From: Trileptium ribeirensis | Lineage: Eukaryota; Nematoda; Enoplea; Enoplida; Thoracostomopsidae | Assembly (NCBI GenBank): GCA_030248225.1 | Contig: JASANE010016100.1 | Span: forward strand, 1 to 64,000 | Direction: 5' to 3' | Length of the DNA stretch: 64,000 nucleotides | In this document: positions 63,214 through 64,000 of the stretch, in pieces | Layout of the letters: the number at the start of each line of letters is the position of its first letter | How positions within the stretch are numbered: the stretch's first letter is position 1 | Made by a program: the position numbers and the translations under genes | The notes under the pieces: generated by a model | Told to the model about the DNA's origin: nothing | Databases searched by the model: none | What the model saw: the letters and a program-made list of their open reading frames with translations, nothing else

Positions 63214-63380
63214 TTACAATACGAAGTAGATATGACCGTCGCATTTTGACTGACTCGAAACTACGAGTGACCCACTCGTAATTTCGAAACTATTTAAATT
63301 ACTAATATATATATTCTATTTTTAGAACAAATTTATTTCCTGCGAGTCTCGAGCGAGCGACAGTCATTTTTGGCAGGTGT
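63214..63380. mobile_element. Tc1/mariner-like miniature element, family B
   Basis: It carries GACCGTCGCATTTTGAC on the left and CGACAGTCATTTTTGGC on the right, plus the family core AAACTATTTAAATTA. It sits in the intron upstream of exon a. Confidence 0.55.
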
Positions 63381-63744
63381 GTTACGAATTTATTGAAGTT
63401 CTTTTTAGCTAAATCATTCATGTTCATTTTGACTAAGCAAAATAATAGTAATAATTACAAAGTATCAAAAGGAACGACTGTCAAACAATCTGCCAACGCC
63501 TTACCATTGTGACGTGTTTTGGTAAGCAACTAATAATACAACTAATATATCCTAGCCCACACACATAGGCAACAGCCCACAGCAACCGCTCCCATTCAGG
63601 TTCCCATTTTGGTCCTCTCAAGTTTATAAAATTCTAGGAGTTAATCTGTTACTGATTTACCACTATTGCACCATGTAGGTATGTAGTATTTTAATATTTA
63701 TTATATTTATTGTTAAAAAGGGCTAAAATACTTGATACAATTTA

Positions 63745-63880
63745 AGAGGCGAAACCCAGATACAAAGTTCTTGTGACACGGTGCTGGCCGACCTTAGTTA
63801 GACAGTTAAGAGGCGAAACCCAGAGTGATAGAAAGTTCTTGTGACACGATGCTGGCCGACCTTAGTTAGACAGTTAGGGC
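63745..63880. repeat. about 70-bp tandem duplication
   Basis: Two copies of a unit with AAGAGGCGAAACCCAGA and GTGCTGGCCGACCTTAGTTA (second copy ATGCTGGCC). The second has a small insertion. Confidence 0.85.
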
Positions 63881-64000
63881 TAGGTAACCTTTAGTAAAGT
63901 GAAACCCAGCGTCTTTTTATGCACGCAACGGCGAATAGAAATTTTAATTAAACACTGAATGGCAGTTATGGACAGAATTAATAGAAAATCATTCGCAAAA

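Overview
This window is animal (invertebrate) nuclear DNA. It is AT-rich with sparse, intron-split coding sequence, GT-AG splice sites, several minisatellites, inverted-repeat elements and decayed retrotransposons. Two systems stand out: a decayed Polinton/Maverick DNA transposon (endogenous adintovirus-like virus) at 5974-18895, and a host gene for a eukaryotic RNA-dependent RNA polymerase (RdRP) on the minus strand between 63112 and 33743. Cellular RdRP genes are kept in nematodes, chelicerates and some other invertebrates and are lost in vertebrates and insects, so one of those lineages is likely. I cannot name the species.

Layout. 1-310 is a 58-bp tandem repeat. 1779-2207 is a likely terminal exon of an unidentified minus-strand gene. 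5974-18895 is the Polinton, bounded by G-rich terminal inverted repeats of about 200 bp that start AGTAGATG and by a 6-bp target duplication (GCTAAT/GTTAAT). Its main gene block is on the minus strand in this order: DNA polymerase B N-terminal half, a small conserved ORF, a basic core-like protein, a conserved structural or accessory protein, a NADAR-TBP fusion, a penton-like minor capsid protein, a tiny basic protein, the hexon-like major capsid protein, a single-pass glycoprotein, and a small protein with a myristoylation signal. Two small plus-strand genes face inward near the two ends. Nearly every gene carries stops or frameshifts. The polymerase catalytic half is deleted, and no integrase, ATPase or protease is visible, so this copy is dead.

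18896-32800 is mostly unannotatable, with (TA)n tracts and palindromes. 32800-33672 is a 111-bp minisatellite lying beside an RdRP exon. 34-51 kb is one very large RdRP intron holding inverted-repeat elements, a zinc-finger-tailed non-LTR retrotransposon (38.8-41.1 kb), the 3' end of a second LINE (41.1-41.65 kb) and a 116-bp satellite (44.97-46.8 kb). 51.8-63.1 kb carries six RdRP exons with more minisatellites and inverted-repeat elements.

The most interesting observations are: (1) a virus-type gene that joins a NADAR domain (NAD/ADP-ribose-related) to a complete two-repeat TATA-binding-protein fold, sitting behind a clear CCAAT/TATA promoter; (2) a sixfold tandem array at 53.1-53.8 kb that amplifies the splice acceptor and 5' half of one RdRP exon; (3) the placing of four different minisatellites within about 80 bp of RdRP exon edges.
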